From Strigomonas culicis (Eukaryota > Euglenozoa > Kinetoplastea > Trypanosomatida > Trypanosomatidae), in the NCBI GenBank assembly GCA_000482145.1, contig AUXH01000012.1, positions 19,985 to 83,984 of the forward strand: a stretch of 64,000 nucleotides of DNA, given 5' to 3'. The notes under the pieces were generated by a model, which had not been told where the DNA came from, did no database searches, and saw only the letters and a list, made by a program, of their open reading frames with translations. A program made the position numbers and the translations under genes. Of the stretch, positions 28,262 through 37,010 are shown one piece after another (position 1 is the first letter of the stretch; every line of letters starts with the position of its first letter).

Positions 28262-28723
28262 ATGACGAAGCTAGTGCGAAAGCTGAAGCAGATGGCCAAG
28301 AAGAGGGCTCACCGCAAGACCGTGCAGAAGAAGAAGGAACAGCGGCAGGTGCGCGCGGCGCTCGAGGCAAAGGAATCCGAGCGCAATAAGCTGGACAACG
28401 AAGTGGAGAAGGAGATGACGCGCTTAGCACAAGAAGACGCGAAAGAGGGTGGAGCGCCGCTTATGAATGAGGCGCCCAGTGAAAGCAGCGCGTCAGAGGA
28501 GGCTGTGGAACAAAAAAGCAACGTGCGCAAAATTGGTGATTTAGTTCTCGATGTACCCAACCGTAAATCGAAGAAACAGCTCACTCGCAAACAGCGAAAG
28601 CGGAAAGAGAAAATACTCGATCGCGGTGTCTCCATTTCGGACACGTTGGACAAGAAGTGGGATCTGAAGAAACGACGTGTCAAAGTAAGAGCTCAGATTC
28701 GTAATCAGGACCTCCATAACTAA
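28262..28723 (+). CDS. Small highly basic protein, possibly ribosome-biogenesis related
   Basis: 153 residues with an unusual charge layout. Residues 1-48 are Lys/Arg-rich (KRAHRKTVQKKKEQRQ) and helical, about 50-90 acidic (EKEMTRLAQEDAKEGG and a Ser/Glu stretch), and about 105-153 again basic (KSKKQLTRKQRKRKEKIL ... KKWDLKKRR). The basic block with LTRKQRKRKEKILDR weakly recalls the Alb1 family of 60S assembly factors, but this is only a remembered similarity. A nucleolar protein binding rRNA would fit the composition. The ORF is short but starts at a clear ATG, is separated from its neighbours by typical spacers and shows no internal stop, so it is probably a real gene. Confidence 0.65.
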   Translation: MTKLVRKLKQMAKKRAHRKTVQKKKEQRQVRAALEAKESERNKLDNEVEKEMTRLAQEDAKEGGAPLMNEAPSESSASEEAVEQKSNVRKIGDLVLDVPNRKSKKQLTRKQRKRKEKILDRGVSISDTLDKKWDLKKRRVKVRAQIRNQDLHN

Positions 28724-29146
28724 AAAGCTGTTCCCCTACTTTTGTTTCCCTGTCGGTTAACATATAATGAGTTTTGATGATGCTTAATAACTATTATTAC
28801 GTTACGCTTTGCTTCTGACAGCTTTGTATCTGTTATCTCGCTTTTACTATCTATTTCATGCTTCCCCTCTGTATGCCGTTTCACAGCGTCTTGTATACTC
28901 TATTGCCCTTCTCCCTCCCTCTCTCTCTCTCTACAAAAAAAAAAAAACCTTCTCGCTGCATCTGGAAGTTTTTCTAGTGAGGTTCTTCGCTGTGTATTAG
29001 AGGCTCGTAATACAGGGAGTTAGTACCGGGAAAATACTAGTAACATCCATTTGTTTTTCAAAAGAGTGGTATCCGTGTTTTACCCTCGTTTTTGGTTTCG
29101 GCGTCGTCATTAACTGAGCAAGTATCTGTACGCTACAGCACGTAAT
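28724..29146. other. Intergenic spacer with CT and A runs
   Basis: No gene. CT repeat at about 28911-28932 followed directly by an A run (about 28937-28948). The CT tract may serve as the trans-splicing polypyrimidine tract, with AG candidates further down to the Leo1 ATG. Confidence 0.55.
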
Positions 29147-30943
29147 ATGGACGTACCAGTATCTAGTGTCGTAGAGGATGAAATCCTTCCGCCGGTGCCG
29201 AGTGATACCACCGCGACCACAACAGTGGCGCCTACCGCGGTAGAACAAGGTGAAGAAGCTGTGGGTGGCCGCGGTGATGCCTTGCACGGAGCCACGTCGC
29301 CGCAGGAGGCGGTCAGTAGGCCTGTGGGGCTGGACGAGCTACTTGCCATGGACGCGGAGCTGGAGCAGCACAGCCTGCGCGGCGAGCGGACCGCAGGGGC
29401 GGGCAGGGAGCTCAAAGCGGGGCGGAGCACTAACACGCTGCCGCCAAGTGAGGGGTCGGCTGCTTCCCTCCTGCCGGAAAAGGAGGCCGCCACGAGGGAC
29501 AAGACGGTGCACTACTCCATGGATAGCTTGTTCGGGCCGTATTTCGAGATCAAGGTGCTGGATGATAATATAGAGGAGCTGGCCAAGGCGCCCTTCCCCG
29601 CCTTGATGGATGTGCAGAACATCATTTCCTCTCAGTTCGGTAATTATGTGAGGGCGGAGGACATTCAGCAAGTGTGGTGGAGTCAGGATGACGCCAACAT
29701 CTTGGCCAAGCTCATGCAGGAGAACAAGGAGGAGTGCGACTCGGCTGAGCTGGAGCGTCTCTTTGGCAAAGCCGGTATGATGTGTCTACTGAAGGAGCGC
29801 AAGATGGAACCGTTCCGACTGCTGGACTGCGTGGCGCCCGCGACACCGCCCTTTGCCGGTGGCTACCATCCGGATAATATGTGGCTGGTAGACATGCCCA
29901 AGATCCAACCGAATCGGCAGATCTTGCACGCCGACCCTCAGCCGTACGCGCCAGAGCGCTCCGGCTATCTCGAGAGCAACGACCGCATGCTGTACACGCC
30001 GCACAACGTGATCCGCTGGGCCTACCACAAGGGGCAGAACACGTTCATGAGCAACGCGCGCCTCGTGCGATGGTCCGACGGCTCCGTGACGCTGCAGGTC
30101 GGCGAGGACACCTTCTCGCTGCACGACAACAAGAGCAACAGCGCGCTCCACGTCCTTGGCGCCGAGACGAAGGTGAAGAAGGGGAACGTGGAGATACCCT
30201 GCGTGCTGAAGACGCTCCAGCCTAGCCGACACTTCGTCGTGGAGGGCAGCAGTGCCAAGTCCATCGCGAAGGAGACCATTAATGAGGCCGTGCTGCACGA
30301 AACGGTGCGGCAGAAGCGCCGTCTTCCCTACCTCACGTCGCAGACACCCGATGTGGACCTGCGGAAGCCGGCGAAGGACCGGACGCTGTACGAGGAGTGC
30401 GTGCACGCAGAGCTGGAGCGGAAGCGCAAGATGCTCGATCAGAGGATCAAGGAGGGCAACCCGCCGACGCTGGAGGAGCAGGTGGCGATGGACAACGAGA
30501 TGTGGAACCGCATTAACGCCATGACCCAGGACGACATGGTGCGGCACCAGGAGGAGGCCCGCCGCCACGAGGAGGTGCGTGTGGCGGAGCGCCAGGCGTA
30601 CCAGCGCTCCACGCGGCGCGAGCGCAACCTCGAGCTGGAGGGCGGCGACTACAGCGACGCCGACGAGCACGACTTCTCTCGCAAGCGCGCCCGCGAAGAC
30701 GACCCGGTGGACCGCCTGGACCCTCTGCGGGATGCGTTAGAGACCGTCGCGGATGAGCTGCCCGCTGACAGCGAAGTGGCCAAGGTCGTCGCTGGTTTCA
30801 TCGGCTACATGAACGGGACTAGTTACAGCGAGCCTACTATAGAAAACGAACTTCCCGATATCATCAAGAGTATCCAAGAGGGTGCCCCTGGAGTAGACGT
30901 TGCGCCTCTGCAGGATATACACCAGCGGCTTTTCCGACGATAG
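29147..30943 (+). CDS. LEO1: Leo1, PAF1 transcription-elongation complex subunit
   Basis: 598 residues. The Leo1 core sits at about residues 260-420, with YHKGQNTFMSNARLVRWSDG leading the conserved beta domain, then TLQVGEDTFSLHDNK and PCVLKTLQPSRHFVVEG. Leo1 with Paf1, Ctr9, Cdc73 and Rtf1 travels with RNA polymerase II and promotes histone modification and RNA processing. In trypanosomes a divergent complex containing Leo1, Cdc73, Ctr9 and an Rtf1-like protein is known. The N-terminal ~120 residues are acidic and disordered. The region after 420 is a long, charged helix (ELERKRKMLDQRIKEGN ... RRHEEVRVAERQAYQR), followed by an acidic stretch and a helical C-terminus. The first ATG is used. 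Confidence 0.85.
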   Translation: MDVPVSSVVEDEILPPVPSDTTATTTVAPTAVEQGEEAVGGRGDALHGATSPQEAVSRPVGLDELLAMDAELEQHSLRGERTAGAGRELKAGRSTNTLPPSEGSAASLLPEKEAATRDKTVHYSMDSLFGPYFEIKVLDDNIEELAKAPFPALMDVQNIISSQFGNYVRAEDIQQVWWSQDDANILAKLMQENKEECDSAELERLFGKAGMMCLLKERKMEPFRLLDCVAPATPPFAGGYHPDNMWLVDMPKIQPNRQILHADPQPYAPERSGYLESNDRMLYTPHNVIRWAYHKGQNTFMSNARLVRWSDGSVTLQVGEDTFSLHDNKSNSALHVLGAETKVKKGNVEIPCVLKTLQPSRHFVVEGSSAKSIAKETINEAVLHETVRQKRRLPYLTSQTPDVDLRKPAKDRTLYEECVHAELERKRKMLDQRIKEGNPPTLEEQVAMDNEMWNRINAMTQDDMVRHQEEARRHEEVRVAERQAYQRSTRRERNLELEGGDYSDADEHDFSRKRAREDDPVDRLDPLRDALETVADELPADSEVAKVVAGFIGYMNGTSYSEPTIENELPDIIKSIQEGAPGVDVAPLQDIHQRLFRR

Positions 30944-31435
30944 ATATGGATTTCAATGCCAGAAAAGTGAAGTGATGCGATTTTCCTTATCTTTTTTTTT
31001 CTGTATTTGTCTGTGTAGGTGGATGTGCACGTGTGTGTGCGTGTATACCAACAAAGTGCACATATAACGGCGTGTCCATGAGATGGAGTGTTGAATGTTT
31101 CCTGTAACTTGAATGTAATACCTTAAGAAAGAAAAAGAAAAAAGAAGGAGTCCACAGGCAGATAAGTAATGAAGAGGAAAGAAAAATACATTTCTGATGT
31201 AACTCTTTTTCTTCTAACAACTGATATTAATAATAGACGTCAACACATCTATATACATTTGTTGTTGTGGTGGTTGTTGTTATCATTTTATCCTTACTTC
31301 AGTTTTCGCAGACAGGTAATTTAGGTGTTTGCAATGTATACGGCTGCCGTAAGTATTCTTTTTTTTTTTGCTGGATTGCTACAACGGTTCCTACTCCCTA
31401 CTCTTTTTTTTTTTTGTAGATTGGATAGTATAAAA
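30944..31435. other. Intergenic spacer
   Basis: No credible gene. GT-rich stretch at about 31008-31042 and A-rich 31130-31150. The 3' end has two T runs; the last one (31402-31415) ends in the acceptor AG listed separately. Confidence 0.55.
31390..31419 (+). promoter_or_regulatory. Putative spliced-leader acceptor deciding the selenocysteine lyase start
   Basis: Pyrimidine-rich stretch ending in a T run and GTAG, AG at 31418-31419. Splicing here makes ATG 31436 the first start codon and removes the hydrophobic upstream reading frame that begins near 31325. Confidence 0.6.
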
Positions 31436-32746
31436 ATGTGTAATTGTGAAGGTCCTCCGCTAAAGAAACGAAAGGCGGAACCACTGCGGGCGACTGAACC
31501 GTATCCCATCTACCTGGATTACAATGCAACGACGCCGCTGTGCGACGAGGCGTGGGAGGCGATGGCCGGCGTGCACAAGGTGTGGGGGAACCCGAGTTCT
31601 TCCCACCCCTATGGGCTCGCCGCAAAGTGCGCGCTGGAGCAAGCCCGCGAAACCATTAGTGAGGCCCTCGGTGCCAGTAGCTCGCAGAGCATTGTGTTGA
31701 CCTCTGGTGGTACGGAGTCTAACAATTTAGCAATCATCGGTGGGGCACGCTGTGTGGCGAAGAAATGGCCAAACAAAACGTACATTGTTTCCACAAACTG
31801 CGAGCATCCGGCAGTGGCCGAGGTGCTCAAGTATCTGAAAGAGAACCACGGGTTTCATTTCCTGATGGCACCGGTGAATGCGAAAACGGGGCGTCTAGAC
31901 GCGGACCTACTGGAGCGCTTCCTCACTGAAGAGGTTCCTGGGGGCCCAGAGCACGTTGCACTTGTGACGGTCATGTTTGCGAACAACGAGCTCGGGTCGG
32001 TAAACCCGATTCAGGAATTGGTGAAGGTTGTCAAGCGGGTGTGTGGGGATGACACACTCTTCCACAGCGATGCCGCGCAGGCCCTCGGCAAGGTCCCTGT
32101 GCATGTCCACAACACGAATGTGGATCTTCTCTCCGTGTGTGGTCACAAGTTCTACGCCCCGAAGGGGTCCGGGGCCCTGTACATCAAGCCAGGTGTGACC
32201 ATCCGCAACGTTACCTTCGGCGCCGGACATGAACGCGGCATTCGCCCAGGCACGGAGAACGTACTGCTCGCCACCGGTATGGCAGAGGCATTGCGCCTGT
32301 CCGTGACGCGCATGGGTGAATTCGCAGGCCAGATGCGTGCGACCCGTGACGAGCTAGCGCGCGTGCTGCGGGACGAGCTAGCCAAGAATCACATGGACTA
32401 CGTTGTCAACGGAGATATCAGTTGCGCGCTGCCGAACACGCTCAACTGCGCGGTACGCAAACACGTGGCGAACCATAAATCGGGCGAGGCTTTTACGTAC
32501 ATCTCTGCGCAGCGACTCATTATTGCGATCGGCGACCAAGTGTGCATCTCCGCTGGCTCTGCGTGCCACTCGACGGCCGGTGATGCGGAGATCGAAGTGT
32601 CCGCCCCGCTTCGGGCAGTGGGGGTAGATCTCAATCGCGCGATCGGGACCCTGCGCATTTCGACTGGGAGAGACACTACGATCGAGGAGGTGCGACGGGC
32701 CGCCAGAATTATTGCCCGGCAAGCGGCACAGCAGTTTGCGGAATAA
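31436..32746 (+). CDS. Selenocysteine lyase / NifS-like cysteine desulfurase
   Basis: 436 residues, a class V PLP aminotransferase. Clear landmarks are IYLDYNATTPL (start of the fold), SGGTESNNLAI, TNCEHPAVAEVLK, the SDAAQALGK Asp region, and the PLP lysine in SVCGHKFYAPKGSG. The catalytic-cysteine loop is CISAGSACHST, and the C-terminal NRAIGTLRIS strand is present. The enzyme releases selenium (or sulfur) from selenocysteine (or cysteine) to give alanine. Compared with mitochondrial Nfs1 it lacks a presequence; instead the N-terminus has CEGPPLKKRKAEP, a short Lys/Arg cluster like a nuclear import signal. Trypanosomes have a second NifS-like protein (SCL) distinct from mitochondrial Nfs, and this fits it. 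Whether it prefers selenocysteine cannot be settled from sequence. Confidence 0.88.
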   Translation: MCNCEGPPLKKRKAEPLRATEPYPIYLDYNATTPLCDEAWEAMAGVHKVWGNPSSSHPYGLAAKCALEQARETISEALGASSSQSIVLTSGGTESNNLAIIGGARCVAKKWPNKTYIVSTNCEHPAVAEVLKYLKENHGFHFLMAPVNAKTGRLDADLLERFLTEEVPGGPEHVALVTVMFANNELGSVNPIQELVKVVKRVCGDDTLFHSDAAQALGKVPVHVHNTNVDLLSVCGHKFYAPKGSGALYIKPGVTIRNVTFGAGHERGIRPGTENVLLATGMAEALRLSVTRMGEFAGQMRATRDELARVLRDELAKNHMDYVVNGDISCALPNTLNCAVRKHVANHKSGEAFTYISAQRLIIAIGDQVCISAGSACHSTAGDAEIEVSAPLRAVGVDLNRAIGTLRISTGRDTTIEEVRRAARIIARQAAQQFAE

Positions 32747-33006
32747 GGCTGCTCTAATGAACGTCGCATTATCGGTGGTATCTGCGTATAACTGTTCTAA
32801 CGTACTCGTTTTTTTTTTCTATTCTTGCAAGCACAGTGGCGAGTCTGTCTGGCTCCTTTATGGAGCATGTGTGCGTAGATTGCCTTCCATTTTTGCTGCT
32901 GTTTTTTTTTTCATGTTCTTTACTTTCCTTTATCATTCTCTCTCCCTCTGCATCGCCTCTACCTGGAAAGCCTGAAAGCCCTTGCTATATAGCGTATGGT
33001 GTTGAA
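32747..33006. other. Intergenic spacer with candidate acceptors
   Basis: Two T-rich tracts (about 32808-32822 and 32891-32950). AG at 32969-32970 after a CTCTCCCTCTG-type stretch, followed by further AGs, precedes the next ATG by about 36 nt. Confidence 0.5.
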
Positions 33007-34221
33007 ATGAACTCCTTCTTGGGTGTTCCCTTTACGGAGCCCCTCCGGTGGTCTTTACACCCATGTAGAGTCTCTCAGAATTGTGTTTATGACGACACTG
33101 AGGTCCGTGTTCCAACCTTGGACGTGACGGTGACAGTGCCGGCGGCACACAGCCGATGCTGCCGGACGCGGCTCCTGCTGGACTCCTTTCTTGGTAGCCT
33201 GAGCACCGAGTTGGACAAGATGCTGACAAGCAGAGCCGAGCACACCGGCAACGCGATGAGTGCACGCCGTGCGGTCGAAAGAGACTCCCTGCAGCGGCTG
33301 GCCGCGTACGTCGACAAGTTGAAGCGGTCAGGTGACATGGAGACGCGGCGTAGCGTGATGACGTTCAAAAACCAGCTGCCTCCTGTGGTTCGCGTGAGCG
33401 GAGGGTCACCCTCAGCGGCCCCGCGGTACGCGATGAAAGGGCGAATTGAGCTTCGGTCCCGGTGCAGAGGTGAGGGCACGGCGGAGGACCACTTTCCACC
33501 TCTACTGGCGATCAGCCCTTCGGATGGGTGCGAGGCTTCGTTGAGCGTTCCCACGTCTTCGTGCTTTCTGCTGCTACGCGAAGAGGTCACGTGCCTGGAC
33601 AAGGACGCGCCCCTGTGGGCCGCGAGCTACTCGCCCTTCTCCTTCGATCTGAACACGACCGCTGCCAGCACGGAGGAGACCTTTCTTCGCCTCTCTTTTG
33701 ACATCTTCGCCAGCACCTTCGCACCCGGCTCTCGCCCGGTGAGAGACTGGCGCGAGCTACCGATCGAAGTGCGGAAGATCACCGAGATGACAGGGCCGCA
33801 GCAGCGCTTCGCCCTGTTGACTCAGCACGGTGCGGATGCGGCGTTGGCCTCGTTGGAGAAGCGCCGGCAGAAAAGCCTGCGCCTACGCGTAAACACCCTT
33901 TTGGCCAGCCCATTCACGGAACGGCGCAAGCGTGGGCGGCCCAAGCAGACGGAAGACAATTCGCTTCCTGCCACTGAGGCGAGTGCGCACCCGTTTCCCT
34001 TGTCACGTATAGCGGTTCTGTCCTGCGACGGTGGCATCCCGGTGGAGCACTGTCATTTGAAGGCATCGTCTACTCTCCTCTCTGTGCTATCCAAACATAC
34101 TGCGTGGCCGATTGTCTTGTCGCCAGAGACGACGGCAGCGCCGCCTCTTTCTCCGGAGACTGAATGCCAGGACTTTATCCAGGCACTGTTAGATTACTCG
34201 AAGCTGCTCGATTCCATGTAA
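33007..34221 (+). CDS. AT-hook-containing protein of unknown function
   Basis: 404 residues; no named family recognised. An AT-hook-like motif (RRKRGRPK, residues 306-313) with the GRP core sits in a basic segment (RRQKSLRLRVNTLL before it), suggesting binding to the minor groove of AT-rich DNA. The first third has several Cys (CRVSQNCVYDD, SRCCRTRLLLDSF) and a helix (LDKMLTSRAEHTG) without clear zinc spacing. The middle contains Ser/Thr-rich segments. The upstream in-frame extension to 32836 reads as a hydrophobic stretch from the polypyrimidine tract and begins with a non-ATG codon, so it was left out. A chromatin or kinetochore role would be an inference only. Confidence 0.7.
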   Translation: MNSFLGVPFTEPLRWSLHPCRVSQNCVYDDTEVRVPTLDVTVTVPAAHSRCCRTRLLLDSFLGSLSTELDKMLTSRAEHTGNAMSARRAVERDSLQRLAAYVDKLKRSGDMETRRSVMTFKNQLPPVVRVSGGSPSAAPRYAMKGRIELRSRCRGEGTAEDHFPPLLAISPSDGCEASLSVPTSSCFLLLREEVTCLDKDAPLWAASYSPFSFDLNTTAASTEETFLRLSFDIFASTFAPGSRPVRDWRELPIEVRKITEMTGPQQRFALLTQHGADAALASLEKRRQKSLRLRVNTLLASPFTERRKRGRPKQTEDNSLPATEASAHPFPLSRIAVLSCDGGIPVEHCHLKASSTLLSVLSKHTAWPIVLSPETTAAPPLSPETECQDFIQALLDYSKLLDSM

Positions 34222-34631
34222 GCATGCTAAACACATCGTTCTACTGATTTCTTCCTAATTTGACGGCGCGGCTGTTAGAAAATTCGTATGACTTAACTTT
34301 GTTGTACGTTCTTTTTGTATGTGCCTGCTTGCTTTGATAAACGTGTATGTTTTTTTTTTCCCCTTGTCTTTTTTCTCTTCTTGCATCTTGTATTAGATAA
34401 GTTAAAGATACGTTTGTTTATTATTATTTTCCATTCACGCACGGACACGGATAATCATTGGATCCGTGGGTGAGTACAATCTTTCCTTTTTGTGAAGAAT
34501 CTTCAACTCTAAAACTTCACGACGCTCGACCAACAGCCCTGTAAAAGGGCTAACAAACTAATTGTTTCTTTAACAACACTGATTTCTAGCTGAGTATTCA
34601 TACATACATATACATACATACAACATACCAG
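34222..34631. other. Intergenic spacer with short CATA repeat
   Basis: No gene. T run at 34349-34358. A CATA-type repeat (about 34600-34625) sits just before the next ATG. AGs between about 34480 and 34590 are possible acceptors, none outstanding. Confidence 0.5.
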
Positions 34632-36662
34632 ATGCTCAAACAGAAGGAAAAGGAAAAGGATGCCGCGTCACTCCTGAAAGTGACCCCACTGAGCAGAGCC
34701 ACTGCTGCCGAAACACCGGCGCCGACCGCCGCAAGTGCCTTACCAAAAGGAGAGGTGCCTCTCACACCGCTTCCACTCCAGCAACTTGTTCCGATGGTAT
34801 TTGTGCTGGTGAACGAGAGCTTTTGCGCATCCATGTTGCAGCCCTTCGTTGCGTTTCTCGTCGCCCACTTGCGCGGGATCCCGATCGAGGATGCGGGCTA
34901 CTGGTCCGGCATTCTCTCCGGCATGTTCATGCTGGGGCAGGTCGTGAGCGCCAACGTGTGGGGCCGCTTCAGCGACAAGTACGGCCGTCGCCCCCCTCTG
35001 ATTACCGGCCTTGTCGCCAGCGGCTTCATGATGCTTGGCTTTGGCCTGAGCTCCAACATTTGGATGTGCGCGACGTTCCGCTTCTTTCATGGCCTCTTCA
35101 ATGGCAATATCCTCGTGGCCAAAACCATGATGGCGGATATCACAGATAAGACGAACGAAGCAAAGGGGTTTGCGTTCATCAGTTTGGTTAGTGCGATGGG
35201 CTTCTTGGTGGGGCCCGCGCTCGGCGGCATCCTCTATAACCCTGCGTACTCGGACACCATGAAGTGGGCACACTTCAGCACCGACGGGCCCTTCGCCACG
35301 TACCCGGCGCTGCTTCCGAGTCTGGTCGTCTTTGTGTACACCATGATTGGTAACACTGTGTGTACTTTTTTTGTGCAGGAGTCGAACCCGCACGCGCAGC
35401 CGCTGCCGTCCTGGTTGCGGTGTGTCCTTCCGTGCTTCTGGGTGCGGGCGCGCCCTTTCATCCCGCGCAAGCCAGTCGGCCATGTCGAGGTGTTGGTAGA
35501 GACGGATGAGGGGAAGGCGTCCGATGGCCACCGTACAACTAGGAAGTCGGTGAAGAAGGTCGGTGAAGTGGACGAGGATGACGACGAGCAACCACCCGTT
35601 GTGGAGATGCTGCGGGTCGTAGAGACTGAAGGGCGGCGCAGCGTTCCTAGCAGCCGGCGCCGTACGGGGAAGTCAGCGATGATACGAAATGATGACGACT
35701 TGTTGATGCACCCCGTCTCAGCCCCAACTCCTCCGCCCTCCCAGCTCCACGCACATCGACACGGGGAGCAAGATCCGGGCAATCTTTCCGGCTCGTCGGT
35801 AGACACGCTCTTCTCGCAGGTGCAGCAGGTGGCGGGTCCAAACATCATTCCGGAGGAGGATATGATGGCGATCAGTCGCACAAACTCCTGCAGGGAGCCG
35901 TCGTCTTCCGATGACGAGGCGGCCGACGAGGTCCATCCTGTACCTCACCACCACCACCATCACCACCAGGAAGACGATGAGCAGCCACGGCATTATGCGC
36001 ATTTCGGCTACAAGGAGGCGTATGAGCTCCCATGCACCCGCTTCATGCTGTCGCAGTACATGGTCCTCGTAGCGGCGGATACGGCGCTGAAGGAGTGCCT
36101 GCCGCTGTGGGTCGTCGCGAGCACGGCGGTGGGCGGCTTCAACCTCTCACAGGACAAGGTCGGTTACATTCTCCTAGTGAACTGCGGTCCCATGTTGGTG
36201 TCGAATCTTCTCTTTCACGAAGCATGCAACTACTTTCCAGACCGCATGGGTCTCTTCCGTATCGGCTCTTGTCTGACGGGCATTGCGGCGATTATTCTCC
36301 CTCTGGGTAGCTATTGTCGTAGTATGGTCCTTGGGTTGCTGATTGTGGTGGTCATGACGTCGATACGGCAGCTCTTTTGCTCGTGGCTGTACAGTCTCAA
36401 CACGATGCTGACGGCTCGCTGTGCCCCGCCAGGCCATGTCGGCTCGATCATGGGGATCAATCAATCTTGTGGCGCGGCGATGCGGGGGTTGATTCCCGTC
36501 ATTGCGTCGCCTCTGTTTGCGTGGTCCATCGGGACGAACGGTATTGCCTTCATCAACCACACGTTTGTGTTTTTCCTTTCTTCTCTGTTGTTCTTCTGGT
36601 GCTCGTGGAGGTCGTACAAGATCCGCACCAACGAGCTCGGGAACCTGGAGATGGTGGACTAA
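34632..36662 (+). CDS. MFS transporter, array member 1, with His-rich loop
   Basis: 676 residues. 12 membrane helices are expected: six at about residues 50-250, a ~200-residue hydrophilic loop (about 256-457), then six more. The MFS motif A is GRFSDKYGRR (111-120). Overall sequence resembles the DHA1/tetracycline-resistance-like branch and plant ZIFL (zinc-induced facilitator-like) proteins, proton-coupled exporters or antiporters. The cytosolic loop carries a run of seven His (residues 439-445, 35946-35966) after HPVP, plus acidic stretches (EVDEDDDEQ). His-rich loops are often metal sites in zinc and manganese transporters. The array neighbour at 37011 is its closest relative, sharing identical blocks of DNA. 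Substrate unknown; the metal link is an inference. Confidence 0.85.
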   Translation: MLKQKEKEKDAASLLKVTPLSRATAAETPAPTAASALPKGEVPLTPLPLQQLVPMVFVLVNESFCASMLQPFVAFLVAHLRGIPIEDAGYWSGILSGMFMLGQVVSANVWGRFSDKYGRRPPLITGLVASGFMMLGFGLSSNIWMCATFRFFHGLFNGNILVAKTMMADITDKTNEAKGFAFISLVSAMGFLVGPALGGILYNPAYSDTMKWAHFSTDGPFATYPALLPSLVVFVYTMIGNTVCTFFVQESNPHAQPLPSWLRCVLPCFWVRARPFIPRKPVGHVEVLVETDEGKASDGHRTTRKSVKKVGEVDEDDDEQPPVVEMLRVVETEGRRSVPSSRRRTGKSAMIRNDDDLLMHPVSAPTPPPSQLHAHRHGEQDPGNLSGSSVDTLFSQVQQVAGPNIIPEEDMMAISRTNSCREPSSSDDEAADEVHPVPHHHHHHHQEDDEQPRHYAHFGYKEAYELPCTRFMLSQYMVLVAADTALKECLPLWVVASTAVGGFNLSQDKVGYILLVNCGPMLVSNLLFHEACNYFPDRMGLFRIGSCLTGIAAIILPLGSYCRSMVLGLLIVVVMTSIRQLFCSWLYSLNTMLTARCAPPGHVGSIMGINQSCGAAMRGLIPVIASPLFAWSIGTNGIAFINHTFVFFLSSLLFFWCSWRSYKIRTNELGNLEMVD

Positions 36663-37010
36663 GTAAATAGGAACGTGACACGTTATAATAAATTCTTGCT
36701 TTTTAAGATTTGGTTTCTTTTTTCGTCATTCATGCTAGAAGCGTTACCTCCCTATCGGATGCTCCCCCCCCCCCTCTTCCAGGTGCAATACTCTGTGCTG
36801 GTGAAACGTTGAATCGAGTGTGAATGTACCTTCACTACTTTTTTTCAATATCATCCCCGCCTTTCTGTTCTGTTTTCATTCACCTAGTCCGTTGTTACAC
36901 TTCCACTTTTGTTCCATATATAATACTTTTTTGTGACTCATTCCTGTGTGTGTGTGTGTGTGTACGGGATTTTGCTTACTTTTTTTTTGACGAATAGGAA
37001 AAGTGGGAAT
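36663..37010. other. Intergenic spacer with C run and (TG)n
   Basis: A run of 11 C (about 36764-36774), a TG repeat (about 36944-36963) and a T run at 36980-36988 before AG 36996-36997. This AG is a plausible acceptor 14 nt before ATG 37011. Confidence 0.55.
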
